From contig CAZQVB010000008.1 in NCBI GenBank assembly GCA_964596645.1, positions 1-64,000 of the forward strand: 64,000 nucleotides of DNA, in the 5' to 3' direction. The position numbers and the translations under genes are program-made. This DNA comes from CAVQEK01 sp964596645. Its GTDB lineage: Bacteria; Bacteroidota; Bacteroidia; Cytophagales; Cyclobacteriaceae. Position 1 is the first letter of the stretch; each line of letters opens with the position of its first letter. The notes under the pieces were generated by a model. That model did not search any database and was not told the DNA's origin. It saw only the letters and a list, made by a program, of their open reading frames with translations. This document shows positions 33,443 to 41,599 of the stretch, one piece after another.

Positions 33443-33649
33443 ATGAAAACCATTACGATTGATATTATCAACGAAAAGGCCATCCATCTTTTGCAGGATA
33501 TGGAGATGTTGAAGCTTATCCGGTTGAGAAGGGAGAAGGCTGGCCAAACGGATATTAATGATTGGGGTAAATATAAAGGGGCTATGTCCAAACAGCCTGT
33601 CAGTGAGATTGACCGGCAACTAAATGAGCTGCGCAACGAATGGGAATAA
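33443..33649 (+). CDS. Putative antitoxin of a VapBC-type pair
   Basis: This 68-residue protein has an N-terminal MKTITIDIINEKAIHLLQDM, which could be a ribbon or short helix for DNA contact, and a charged, helical C-terminus (DRQLNELRNEWE) that would fit into the toxin groove. It overlaps the PIN-domain toxin gene by 10 nt, the standard antitoxin-first arrangement. The sequence is not one I can place in a named antitoxin family. Confidence 0.65.
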   Translation: MKTITIDIINEKAIHLLQDMEMLKLIRLRREKAGQTDINDWGKYKGAMSKQPVSEIDRQLNELRNEWE

Positions 33650-34032
33650 AATATCTCTGGGATACAAACACGGTAATCTATTATCTGCAGCAACAGTTCC
33701 CACCTTCTGCCGAAAAGTTTATTGACAGTACTTTGGCCGATTCCATTCCGGCTATTTCTGCAATTACCGAGATTGAGTTATTGTGCTGGAAAACTGCAAC
33801 TGAAAAGGATTTGAAAGTACTTCACGATTTCGTCGATGATGCCTTGGTCTTTGAACTGGAAAAAGATATAAAACTTAAAACGGCTGATATTCGCAAAGCC
33901 CACAGAATCAAGCTCCCGGATGCCATCATTGCTGCTACCGCTTTAGTCCATGACCTTACATTACTGACTCGCAATATTGGGGATTTCAAAAATATCAAAG
34001 GGTTGAGCATGATAAATCCGTGTGAAGAGTAA
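33640..34032 (+). CDS. vapC: PIN-domain ribonuclease toxin, VapC-like
   Basis: This 130-residue PIN-domain protein has the acidic metal-binding set Asp8 (LWDTN), Glu44 (TEIEL), Asp94 (LPDAIIAAT) and Asp115 (NIGDFKN) expected of VapC endoribonucleases. These inhibit growth by cutting tRNA or rRNA unless bound by antitoxin. The pair is bordered by housekeeping genes and followed by 137 nt of convergent spacer. Confidence 0.88.
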   Translation: MGIKYLWDTNTVIYYLQQQFPPSAEKFIDSTLADSIPAISAITEIELLCWKTATEKDLKVLHDFVDDALVFELEKDIKLKTADIRKAHRIKLPDAIIAATALVHDLTLLTRNIGDFKNIKGLSMINPCEE

Positions 34033-34169
34033 AAGTTCCGGATCATTTCGTGACCTGGATTTAATCTTTTCCGGTAAACACATCCTCACCCCCTTCATAT
34101 GCTCTTCAGGAGGTTAGAAAATTGTAAAAGATAAGAATTTTAAATCCTGCAGGCTGCTTTGCAATAACA

Positions 34170-34670
34170 TTACACGTCAACGAGGCGCTGGTAGAGGGCA
34201 AAATTTTCGGCATCGTAGCACACGAAAATGATCTCAAAATCATTATTGGTCTGTAGAAATTTTCGGACTTCTGCGAGTGCAATCTGTGCAGCCTTTTCTT
34301 TGGGAAAGCCATATACACCAGTGCTGATGTTTGGCATGCTTATCTTTCTTAAATGATGCTTGCTGGCCAGTGCCAGGCTGTTGCTGTATGCAGCGGCCAG
34401 TAAACTTTCTTCATTGTGGTGGCCACCACGCCACACCGGGCCTACTGAATGTATTACTTTGCGGGCAGGAAGATTGCCAGCGGCAGTCATCACTGCTTCT
34501 CCAGTAGGGCAATGACCAATTTGGCGGCATTCCTCCATTATGGCCGGGCCTCCCGCTGCATGAATGGCGCCATCTACACCACCGCCCCCACGCAAGCCCT
34601 CATTGGCGGCATTCACAATGGCATCTGCGGCTATCCGGGTGATGTCTCCTTGTATTACTTCTATCTTCAT
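34170..34670 (-). CDS. Macro-domain ADP-ribose-binding protein
   Basis: This 166-residue stand-alone macro domain contains GDITRIAADAIVNAANEGL, GGGGVDGAIHAAGG and NISTGVYGFPKEKA, the three ADP-ribose-binding loops of the YmdB/MacroD type. Family members remove O-acetyl from ADP-ribose or ADP-ribose from protein. No signal peptide is present, so it is cytoplasmic. It is monocistronic. The nearby VapBC is the only other stress-type locus and there is no reason to link them. Confidence 0.93.
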   Translation of the reverse strand: MKIEVIQGDITRIAADAIVNAANEGLRGGGGVDGAIHAAGGPAIMEECRQIGHCPTGEAVMTAAGNLPARKVIHSVGPVWRGGHHNEESLLAAAYSNSLALASKHHLRKISMPNISTGVYGFPKEKAAQIALAEVRKFLQTNNDFEIIFVCYDAENFALYQRLVDV

Positions 34671-34957
34671 TGTACACCACGATGATCAATCGATATTGTA
34701 AACCGCAAAAAAATGCTTTAGTTGTCCGAAATGTGCTTGTGAAAATACCTAATGAGCTATGCGCGCTTTGCAACCTGCATTGGCCAGCCAATAATGCCGA
34801 CGGCGCCACCCCTGCCATTATTCACCTGACGCCCGCGCTTTAAAATTCAATCCACCCCCTGGCGTGTTTCTGAAGGGCTTTACTTAATTTCACACCTTCA
34901 ATTGCACACATAAAATGACTTTATGCGGCTCCTGTGTAAGTCAAGAACGAATCCATT

Positions 34958-35746
34958 ATGAAAAATCAACGAATTGCAGTGATCGGTGGAGGCAACCTGG
35001 GAGGCTCCATTGCCGAAGGACTGCTCAAATCCGGAGCATACCAGGCTGCCGACATTACCGTTACCCGTCGCAAGGTGGAGCGTATAGCCCATCTCTCTGA
35101 GCAGGGCGTGCAGGTACACAGCGACAACCTGCTCGCCGTAGCACACTCCGACATCATCATACTTGCGGTAAAGCCATACAATATTGATAAAATACTCAAT
35201 GAGATTAAGCCAAAAGTGCACGACGGCCATCTGATCATTTCTGTAGCCACGGGCATCACCATCGCCAATATGGAAGCGATGTTGGGTGTGCCTGTGCCTA
35301 TTTTTCGTGCCATGCCCAATACAGCCATTGCCATTCGGGAATCTATGACGTGCATTGCCACTAAAAATGGAGATGCCAGCCAGGTGCAGACCGTGCAGCA
35401 TATCTTCGATCAACTGGGCAAATCCCTGATCATCAATGAAGACCTGATGGATGCTGCTACCGTATTGGCTGCCTGCGGTATTGCCTACGCGTTGCGCTTT
35501 ATGCGGGCACAGTCTCAGGGCGGAATTGAGATAGGCTTCGATGCGCAAACGGCACAGACCATTGCCGCACAGACTGTAAAAGGTGCTGCAGGATTGCTCA
35601 TTGAGGGCGGTCAGCACCCGGAGCGCGAAATAGACAAGGTGACGACGCCGCAAGGCTGCACCATAGCCGGCCTCAACGAGATGGAGCATCAGGGCTTTAG
35701 TTCCTCCCTCATCAAGGGCATTATTACATCATACAATAAGATTTGA
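34958..35746 (+). CDS. proC: Pyrroline-5-carboxylate reductase
   Basis: This 262-residue enzyme reduces pyrroline-5-carboxylate to proline. IAVIGGGNLGGSIAEGLL is the NADPH loop, ILAVKPYNIDKIL the second Rossmann strand, and the C-terminal half contains DAATVLAACGIAYALRFM and VTTPQGCTIAGLNEME, the signature region of ProC. It overlaps the phosphatase gene by 4 nt. With ornithine aminotransferase encoded in this window, ornithine could be turned to proline. Confidence 0.94.
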   Translation: MKNQRIAVIGGGNLGGSIAEGLLKSGAYQAADITVTRRKVERIAHLSEQGVQVHSDNLLAVAHSDIIILAVKPYNIDKILNEIKPKVHDGHLIISVATGITIANMEAMLGVPVPIFRAMPNTAIAIRESMTCIATKNGDASQVQTVQHIFDQLGKSLIINEDLMDAATVLAACGIAYALRFMRAQSQGGIEIGFDAQTAQTIAAQTVKGAAGLLIEGGQHPEREIDKVTTPQGCTIAGLNEMEHQGFSSSLIKGIITSYNKI

Positions 35747-36420
35747 GCCGCCGCATTGCCATCAGCGATATGCACGGTTGTGCAGCTACCTTTCGCCGAT
35801 TGGTGTTGGAAGAGGTGCGTCTTGAAAAAACAGACCGGCTTTTTTTGCTCGGCGACTACATCAATAAAGGCCCGGATTCGCGCGGTGTGGTCGATTTTAT
35901 CTTCGAATTGCGCACGCAAGGTCACCAGATCGTTACGCTGCGTGGCAACCATGAGCAGTATCTGCTCAATGCCCTGGCAAACCCTGTGCAGGATGAGGAT
36001 TTTTTTTCGAAAGGGGGCACCGAAACGCTCAACAGCTTTCGTGTGAACCGTATTGATGAAATACCCTTTTTATACCTGGACTTTTTCCAGAAGTTGCCCC
36101 ATCTGCACATGTTGTCCGATTTTTTGCTGGTGCACGCGGGGCTCAACTTTGAGGCTGAGGAGCCATATGACGATAAGGAAGCCATGCTGAACATACGCGA
36201 AATGCACGTGGACCTGGCCATATTGGGCAATAAAAAAATGGTGCACGGACACGTACCGCGACCGCTCACCGAGATCGTCGAGATGCTAGCAGACCCACAG
36301 CGTGTCGACTTCGACATAGATGCCGGCTGTGTGTATGACCACACCGAAGGCATGCACGCCATGGTGGCGCTGGACCTGGATCGCTGGCATCTGCACGTTC
36401 AGCCCAATATCGACAACTGA
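35743..36420 (+). CDS. Serine/threonine-type metallophosphoesterase
   Basis: This 225-residue PPP-family phosphatase has the metal motifs SDMHGC, GDYINKGPDSRGV and LRGNHEQ, with further His in the LVHAG and VHGH blocks. It is about the size of bacterial PrpA/PrpE or ApaH-like enzymes and could act on phosphoproteins or on dinucleotide polyphosphates. The start is TTG, with its last two bases and the next forming part of the proC stop region (4-nt overlap), which argues for coupling with proC. Confidence 0.88.
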   Translation: MSRRIAISDMHGCAATFRRLVLEEVRLEKTDRLFLLGDYINKGPDSRGVVDFIFELRTQGHQIVTLRGNHEQYLLNALANPVQDEDFFSKGGTETLNSFRVNRIDEIPFLYLDFFQKLPHLHMLSDFLLVHAGLNFEAEEPYDDKEAMLNIREMHVDLAILGNKKMVHGHVPRPLTEIVEMLADPQRVDFDIDAGCVYDHTEGMHAMVALDLDRWHLHVQPNIDN

Positions 36421-36531
36421 AGCCAACAGCGCTGTACAATGTCCGTGGCGGCTTAAAGCACCTAAGAGCCCGAATACATATCCCGAAGGAATAGCAGACT
36501 TGTAAAAAATGCTTGGATTGGAAATTATTAG

Positions 36532-36877
36532 ACCCTGCAGGGGTTTTTTGTCTGTAGAAAAAAGTATAATTCAATAATTTGAGTCAATATCAATAACCCT
36601 CTAGGGTTGCGTTTTTGCAAAAAAATGGATGATCAATGATTTGATCCAATTGTATTTAACCCCGCTGGATTACATGTTTGTATAGAATGGGAGACTCAAT
36701 GATTTGATTTAATATATCCAACCCCTTAGGGTTTATATTTTTGTGCAAAATTGGGGATTCAATATCCAACCCCGTAGGGGTAAAATGTTTATAGCAAAAA
36801 TGGATGATTAAAACATTCGGCCCCATCGGGGTCGCACATTTTCCAGTTGTCATAAACACGCGATCCTGCCAGGGTCT
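36532..36877. repeat. Array of degenerate ACCCC-n-GGGGT palindromes
   Basis: Seven imperfect palindromic cores are found at 36532, 36596, 36659, 36721, 36769, 36820 and 36864, for example ACCCCGTAGGGGT, ACCCTGCAGGGGT and GCCCCATCGGGGT. Spacers are AT-rich and related (AAAAATGGATGATTCAATGATTTGA-like), giving a period of about 62-64 bp in the first half and 43-51 bp in the second. A short minus-strand ORF across it, repeating N-P-K/T-G-L-D-I, is a consequence of the repeat. The rest of the gap to 37066 shows no gene. Confidence 0.85.
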
Positions 36878-37066
36878 TTTATATTTTCCCCATTGAAATA
36901 TCTACAATACAACCACCTTTTCCGACAAGCCCCTCCAGCGTATCCTACGTTCAATCACTGCATTTGCCTTGTGCAGGAACCCGTTCATTGATTTTATTTT
37001 TCACTCCATCGTGGCTTCCATAATTTTAATCTGTCTTAATTTCTACAGCAGTTTCAATTATACCCT

Positions 37067-37480
37067 ATGAAAAAGTTCCGCTTGTTTTATTTGACCTTGT
37101 TGGTGATGGTGCTTGCCTACTCCGGTAGTGTGGCACAGAGCCGCGGTTCCCGCACGATGGATTCAACTCAAGTACAGGAGCGCGTCCGCGAGCTAACGCA
37201 GGTGCTGTCGCTGTCGGACAATCAGCAGGCCGCCATACTGCAGCTAGAATACGGCCGTATGCAGGCGCAACGCGACCTGTTCAACCAGCATATGGGCGAC
37301 AGGGAAGGGATGCGAAGTGCCATGCTGGAGTATCGCGCAAAATACCAACAGACAATGGAGTCTTTGCTGGACGAGGAGCAGGTGAAGAAATTTCGCGAAT
37401 ACCGCGATGAACAGGTGCAAAACTGGCGGCAAGGGCGGGGAGCGCAAGGCAATGGACCCCGGCAGAACAGACGGCCTTAG
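37067..37480 (+). CDS. Small secreted Spy/LTXXQ-like protein
   Basis: This 137-residue precursor has a Sec signal ending near SGSVAQ. The mature part is helical and charged. LTQVLSLSDNQQAAILQLEYG resembles the LTxxQ segment of the Spy/CpxP family of periplasmic chaperones, and the C-terminus is a disordered Gly/Arg/Gln tail. It precedes the large outer-membrane protein by 57 nt, a pairing that suggests the small protein helps in envelope assembly. Confidence 0.72.
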   Translation: MKKFRLFYLTLLVMVLAYSGSVAQSRGSRTMDSTQVQERVRELTQVLSLSDNQQAAILQLEYGRMQAQRDLFNQHMGDREGMRSAMLEYRAKYQQTMESLLDEEQVKKFREYRDEQVQNWRQGRGAQGNGPRQNRRP

Positions 37481-37537
37481 CGCAGCATACGCAAAAAGCT
37501 GATCGATGCTACGCACTTATCTCCGAACATCTGAGCG

Positions 37538-40360
37538 ATGAAAAAGCGGCTGTTTCAAACCATGCTTTTCTGTTTTTGTGCCCACGGCCTCCTGGCGCAA
37601 TCCATGCTGTCGGGCTGGGTGGTCGATAGCGCCAGCATGATGCCTTTGCCTGGTGCACATGTGGTGCTAACGCAACTCCCCGATTCTATTAAAAAAGCGA
37701 CTGTAACCGATCAGAAAGGCTTTTTTTTCATCATCACCGACCAGGCTGGTCAGTTTGTGCTTGGTATTTCGCATATCGGCTTCGTACAGTTGTTGCAGCC
37801 GCTAACCGTGGTCAGCGGCAATTTAAACCTGGGTAAGGTGGCCTTGCTGCCGTTCGAAACTGTACTCGACGAAGTACAGATAGAAGGACAAATACCATTG
37901 GCTACGCAAAAGGGCGACACCACGGAATACGCTGCCCAGGCATACAAAACAACCCCCGACGCATCAGCGGCCGATCTTGTACAGAAGATGCCCGGTATAG
38001 TGGTAGAAAATGGTGCCGTGAAAGCACAAGGCGAAGACGTAAGAGAAGTGCTGGTGGATGGCAAACCATTTTTCGGACAAGACCCTACACTGGCGCTACG
38101 CAATCTGCCAGCCGACGTGATCGATAAGATACAGGTATTCGACAGAATGAGCGATCAGTCGCAGTTCACCGGCTTCGACGACGGGCAGACGATAAAGACC
38201 ATCAACATCATTACCCGAGCCGACAGGCGCAACGGTCAGTTTGGCAAGGTGTACGCCGGCGCCGGTACGGAGGGCACTTACGAGGCGGGCGGAAATGTGA
38301 ACATTTTCAAGCAGGAGCAGCGCATTGCCGTCATAGCCCAGGCAAACAATATAAATCAGCAAAACTTTTCGTCGGAAGACCTGCTGGGTGTAGTGAGCAG
38401 CAACAATCAGCGCAGGGGTGGGGGTGGAGGCCGCGGACGGAGCGGTGGCGGCAGGAGTGGTATGGCCGGTGCAGGCACACGCGGCTCGGCCTCCGAAGAA
38501 TTTTTGGTCGGCCAGCAAAGCGGCATTTCAGCTACCCAGGCCATAGGTGGCAACTACAACGACAACTGGGGAGAGCAATGGGAGGTAAGTGGCAGCTACT
38601 TCTTTAACGCCAATCGCAATACTGCCGACCAGGAGACGAGCCAGGAGTTTTTTCTGCCCGGCGACAGGAGTCAATATTACGATGAGGATGTACAAGCAGA
38701 AAGCCAGAATTATAACCATCGCATACATATGCGCATGGACTATACCATAGACACTTTCAATTCTCTGCTGATAGTGCCCCGGCTCAGCTTTCAGTCAAAT
38801 GACGGCTATGAGGATGTTTTCGGGCAGACGATGCAGTCCGACCGGCTGCTGAGCCAAACGAGCAACCTGAACAAGTCCGACTACAGCGGCTACAATTTTT
38901 CGAACCGGCTGCTTTACCGCCATCGGTTTCACAAAGCAGGTCGCACCATATCTATTGGCCTGAATACCGCGTCGAATGACAAAAATGGCCAGGGAAGCCT
39001 CCGTGCAGAAAATATATTTTTTAACCCATCACCTCCCCCCACGGCCGACAGTGTAGATCAGCGCACGTACCTGGACGTAAATGGCCTCAACGCTGGTATC
39101 AATGCAATATATACTGAACCCCTCAGCGATGCCAGCCAGTTGCAATTGAGCTATGCCGTGGCCAACAATAGCGGTGATTCGGAAAGGCTTACCTACAATG
39201 CCAATGAGCAGACGGGAGCACATACTGTGATCGACAGCCTGCTTTCCAACACCTTTCGTACGCAGTACACCACGCACCAGGTAGGCGGAGGTTATCGGCT
39301 CCGCGCCAAGAGCCTAATGATGATGGCCGGCCTCAACTACGAATGGGCCTTACTGGAAAACGAGCAAATTTTTCCCGATGTACGTCAACAGGCTTTTCAG
39401 TATCAAAACCTACTGCCCATGGCCATGCTGATGTGGCGTATGTCGCCGCAGAAAAATCTGCGCCTGTTTTACCGGACCAACACGCGCGAACCTGGCGTGG
39501 AGCAGTTGCAAAATGTAATCGACAACAGCAATCCTTTGCAGCTCAGGGCGGGCAATCCCAACCTCGACCAGCAGTATCAGCATACTTTCGTGTTGCGCTA
39601 CTCAGCTTCCAACCTGCAAAAGTCGAGTACCTTTTTTGCCATGGCCGGCGGCGGTATCACCAATGGCTTCATCGCCAATACAAGCCTTATCATTCCAAGC
39701 GATACGGTGATTTTTGACTATGAAGTGCCGGCTGGTGTACAATTCTCCAGCCCCATCAATCTCGACGGCCACCACACTGTCCGTTCATTTATATCGTATG
39801 GATTTCCCCTGAAATCGCTCAAAAGCAATCTCAACCTGAACGCCTCGGCCAGCTATGCACGCATTCCGGGCCGAATCAATAACGCAGTCAATTTCACCCA
39901 CAGCAGCAGCGTAGGCCTGCACGCGGTGCTCAGCAGCAACATCAGCGAATATGTAGACTTTACGCTGTCGGCAGCGGCTACCTGGAGCAATGCCAGCTAT
40001 ACCGCACAGCAATCGCTCAACAACCGGTCGCTCAATCTGGTGAACCGGGCCAAGCTGGACTGGATATTTGGAAAAGGCTTTGTGTACCGCACGGAATTGA
40101 GCCATACGTTGAACAATGGTCTTTCAGAAGGATTCAATCAGAATTTTACGCTTTGGAACATGGGTCTGGGAAAGAAATTTCTAAAAGATGATCTGGCAGA
40201 AATATTCTTGTCAGTGTTCGATTTGCTGAATCAAAACACTGCCATACAGCGTGTAGCTACCGATGGATATCTGGAAGATGTGCAGACCAATGTGCTCACA
40301 CGGTATTTTATGCTCACATGCACCTATCGCATTCGACACTTCAAGGTAGGGCAGCAGTAG
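37538..40360 (+). CDS. TonB-receptor-like outer-membrane beta-barrel protein
   Basis: This 940-residue protein has a signal peptide ending at GLLAQ, a CarboxypepD_reg-like domain (about 22-110), a plug-like region (DLVQKMPGIVVENG..., then EVLVDGKPFFGQDP) and a long C-terminal barrel of the OMP_b-brl_3 kind. A Gly/Arg-rich low-complexity loop (RRGGGGGRGRSGGGRSG) lies at about residue 290-310. The protein lacks an obvious TonB box. Such proteins may import or export peptides or act in surface assembly; the substrate is unknown. The ExbD genes follow on the same strand. Confidence 0.88.
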   Translation: MKKRLFQTMLFCFCAHGLLAQSMLSGWVVDSASMMPLPGAHVVLTQLPDSIKKATVTDQKGFFFIITDQAGQFVLGISHIGFVQLLQPLTVVSGNLNLGKVALLPFETVLDEVQIEGQIPLATQKGDTTEYAAQAYKTTPDASAADLVQKMPGIVVENGAVKAQGEDVREVLVDGKPFFGQDPTLALRNLPADVIDKIQVFDRMSDQSQFTGFDDGQTIKTINIITRADRRNGQFGKVYAGAGTEGTYEAGGNVNIFKQEQRIAVIAQANNINQQNFSSEDLLGVVSSNNQRRGGGGGRGRSGGGRSGMAGAGTRGSASEEFLVGQQSGISATQAIGGNYNDNWGEQWEVSGSYFFNANRNTADQETSQEFFLPGDRSQYYDEDVQAESQNYNHRIHMRMDYTIDTFNSLLIVPRLSFQSNDGYEDVFGQTMQSDRLLSQTSNLNKSDYSGYNFSNRLLYRHRFHKAGRTISIGLNTASNDKNGQGSLRAENIFFNPSPPPTADSVDQRTYLDVNGLNAGINAIYTEPLSDASQLQLSYAVANNSGDSERLTYNANEQTGAHTVIDSLLSNTFRTQYTTHQVGGGYRLRAKSLMMMAGLNYEWALLENEQIFPDVRQQAFQYQNLLPMAMLMWRMSPQKNLRLFYRTNTREPGVEQLQNVIDNSNPLQLRAGNPNLDQQYQHTFVLRYSASNLQKSSTFFAMAGGGITNGFIANTSLIIPSDTVIFDYEVPAGVQFSSPINLDGHHTVRSFISYGFPLKSLKSNLNLNASASYARIPGRINNAVNFTHSSSVGLHAVLSSNISEYVDFTLSAAATWSNASYTAQQSLNNRSLNLVNRAKLDWIFGKGFVYRTELSHTLNNGLSEGFNQNFTLWNMGLGKKFLKDDLAEIFLSVFDLLNQNTAIQRVATDGYLEDVQTNVLTRYFMLTCTYRIRHFKVGQQ

Positions 40361-40486
40361 CGGAAAACCCGGCATCTGCACGATCTAGGTTTTTACATCA
40401 AGCTCCCGCTACTCGTTTTTTTATCTCAGCTTCTGTTACCTGTACGCTTTCCCATGTCTTATGGGCTCCAAACAAGGCTAAAGTTT

Positions 40487-41038
40487 ATGAAGAAGTTCAA
40501 GCGACCAGTACCGGTCATCAGCTCGGGCAGCATGGCCGATATTGCTTTTTTGCTATTAATATTCTTTTTGGTGGCCACCACCATCACCAGCGACAAAGGA
40601 TTGGGCCTTACACTGCCACCACACCAGGAACAAAAGCAGCCGCTGAGCATCAACGAGCGGAACCTGTATAAGATCAGCATAAATTCCCGCGACGAGATTT
40701 TGGCCGAGGGACAATCGGTGAGCGATCTGGAGCAAATACAGATGGATGTAGCAGCTTTTGTGCAAAATAACGGAGCAGATCCCAAAAGTTCGGAAAATCC
40801 GGAAAAGGCGATAGTGTCGATACAACTCAACAGAGGCACCACCTACAAAAAGTTTGTAGACGTGCTCGACGCTGTGCAAGGCGCATACCATCACATCTAC
40901 GCCAGCCAGGTACAGCTCACTACCGATGCCTTTCGCGCACTCGACCTGAACGATGCAAAACAGCTACAAACATACAAAACCGGAAAAGCCGGATTTCCCA
41001 TGAACATCTCCATAGCAGAACCTCATAACATAGACTGA
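40487..41038 (+). CDS. exbD: ExbD/TolR-type biopolymer transport protein, copy 1
   Basis: This 183-residue protein has a single N-terminal transmembrane helix in SMADIAFLLLIFFLVATTI with Asp18, the proton-path residue of ExbD/TolR, and a periplasmic alpha/beta domain. It is longer than typical ExbD. An ORF start 11 codons upstream is not signal-like, so MKKFKRP is preferred. It pairs with the next exbD. No exbB or tonB is encoded in the window. Confidence 0.9.
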   Translation: MKKFKRPVPVISSGSMADIAFLLLIFFLVATTITSDKGLGLTLPPHQEQKQPLSINERNLYKISINSRDEILAEGQSVSDLEQIQMDVAAFVQNNGADPKSSENPEKAIVSIQLNRGTTYKKFVDVLDAVQGAYHHIYASQVQLTTDAFRALDLNDAKQLQTYKTGKAGFPMNISIAEPHNID

Positions 41039-41039
41039 C

Positions 41040-41501
41040 ATGCCCAACTTCAGAAGAAAACACACCGGCCGGCAGGTCGAGATATCGACCGCTGCATTGC
41101 CAGACATCATTTTCATGCTGCTGTTCTTTTTTATGATTTCGGCTACTGTACGCCCGCCCGACGATCAGCTGAAATATAAAATACCATCTGCTGAAGAGCT
41201 TATTCGCCAGCAACATAAAGAGGAGGTAACGGTGCTGCTGGTGGGATATTCTGATACTGAACACGAATCCGGGACTGTGCCTAAGATCGTATCAGGAGGC
41301 CAATTCCTCACCATAGATCGGCTGCAGGCATTTATCATAGAAGCACGTGAAAAGCTGCCCATGCGGCTGCAGGCCAGGCACACCATATTGCTGAAGGCCG
41401 ATGAGGAAGTGCCCATGGGCATCATTTCAGACATTCAGCAAGAGCTGCGCAAAGTAAACGCCCGTAGGATCATGTATGCGGCTAACTGGAAAAACGATTG
41501 A
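41040..41501 (+). CDS. exbD: ExbD/TolR-type biopolymer transport protein, copy 2
   Basis: This 153-residue paralogue of the previous protein has STAALPDIIFMLLFFFMISAT with Asp22 in the helix. The stop of copy 1 and the start of copy 2 are 1 nt apart. Two ExbD proteins in tandem are common in Bacteroidota and may form a mixed dimer inside an ExbB pentamer. They would energise TonB-dependent uptake from the proton gradient. Confidence 0.9.
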   Translation: MPNFRRKHTGRQVEISTAALPDIIFMLLFFFMISATVRPPDDQLKYKIPSAEELIRQQHKEEVTVLLVGYSDTEHESGTVPKIVSGGQFLTIDRLQAFIIEAREKLPMRLQARHTILLKADEEVPMGIISDIQQELRKVNARRIMYAANWKND

Positions 41502-41599
41502 ATACTGCTTCGGCAACAATAATCTTTACCCTACTGCTACGACTCCGCCACGGCAGCAATAATGCTCACCGGCTTTTTTGAGCATTGATCGCCTTCGAC

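Noticed and set aside
36656..36859. Minus-strand ORF of 67 codons with N-P-K/T-G-L-D-I repeats
   Set aside because: It is the translation of the palindrome array; the periodicity is that of the DNA repeat and there is no ribosome site.
36532..36877. CRISPR array
   Set aside because: Repeat cores are only about 13 bp and degenerate, spacers are related to one another, and there are no cas genes.
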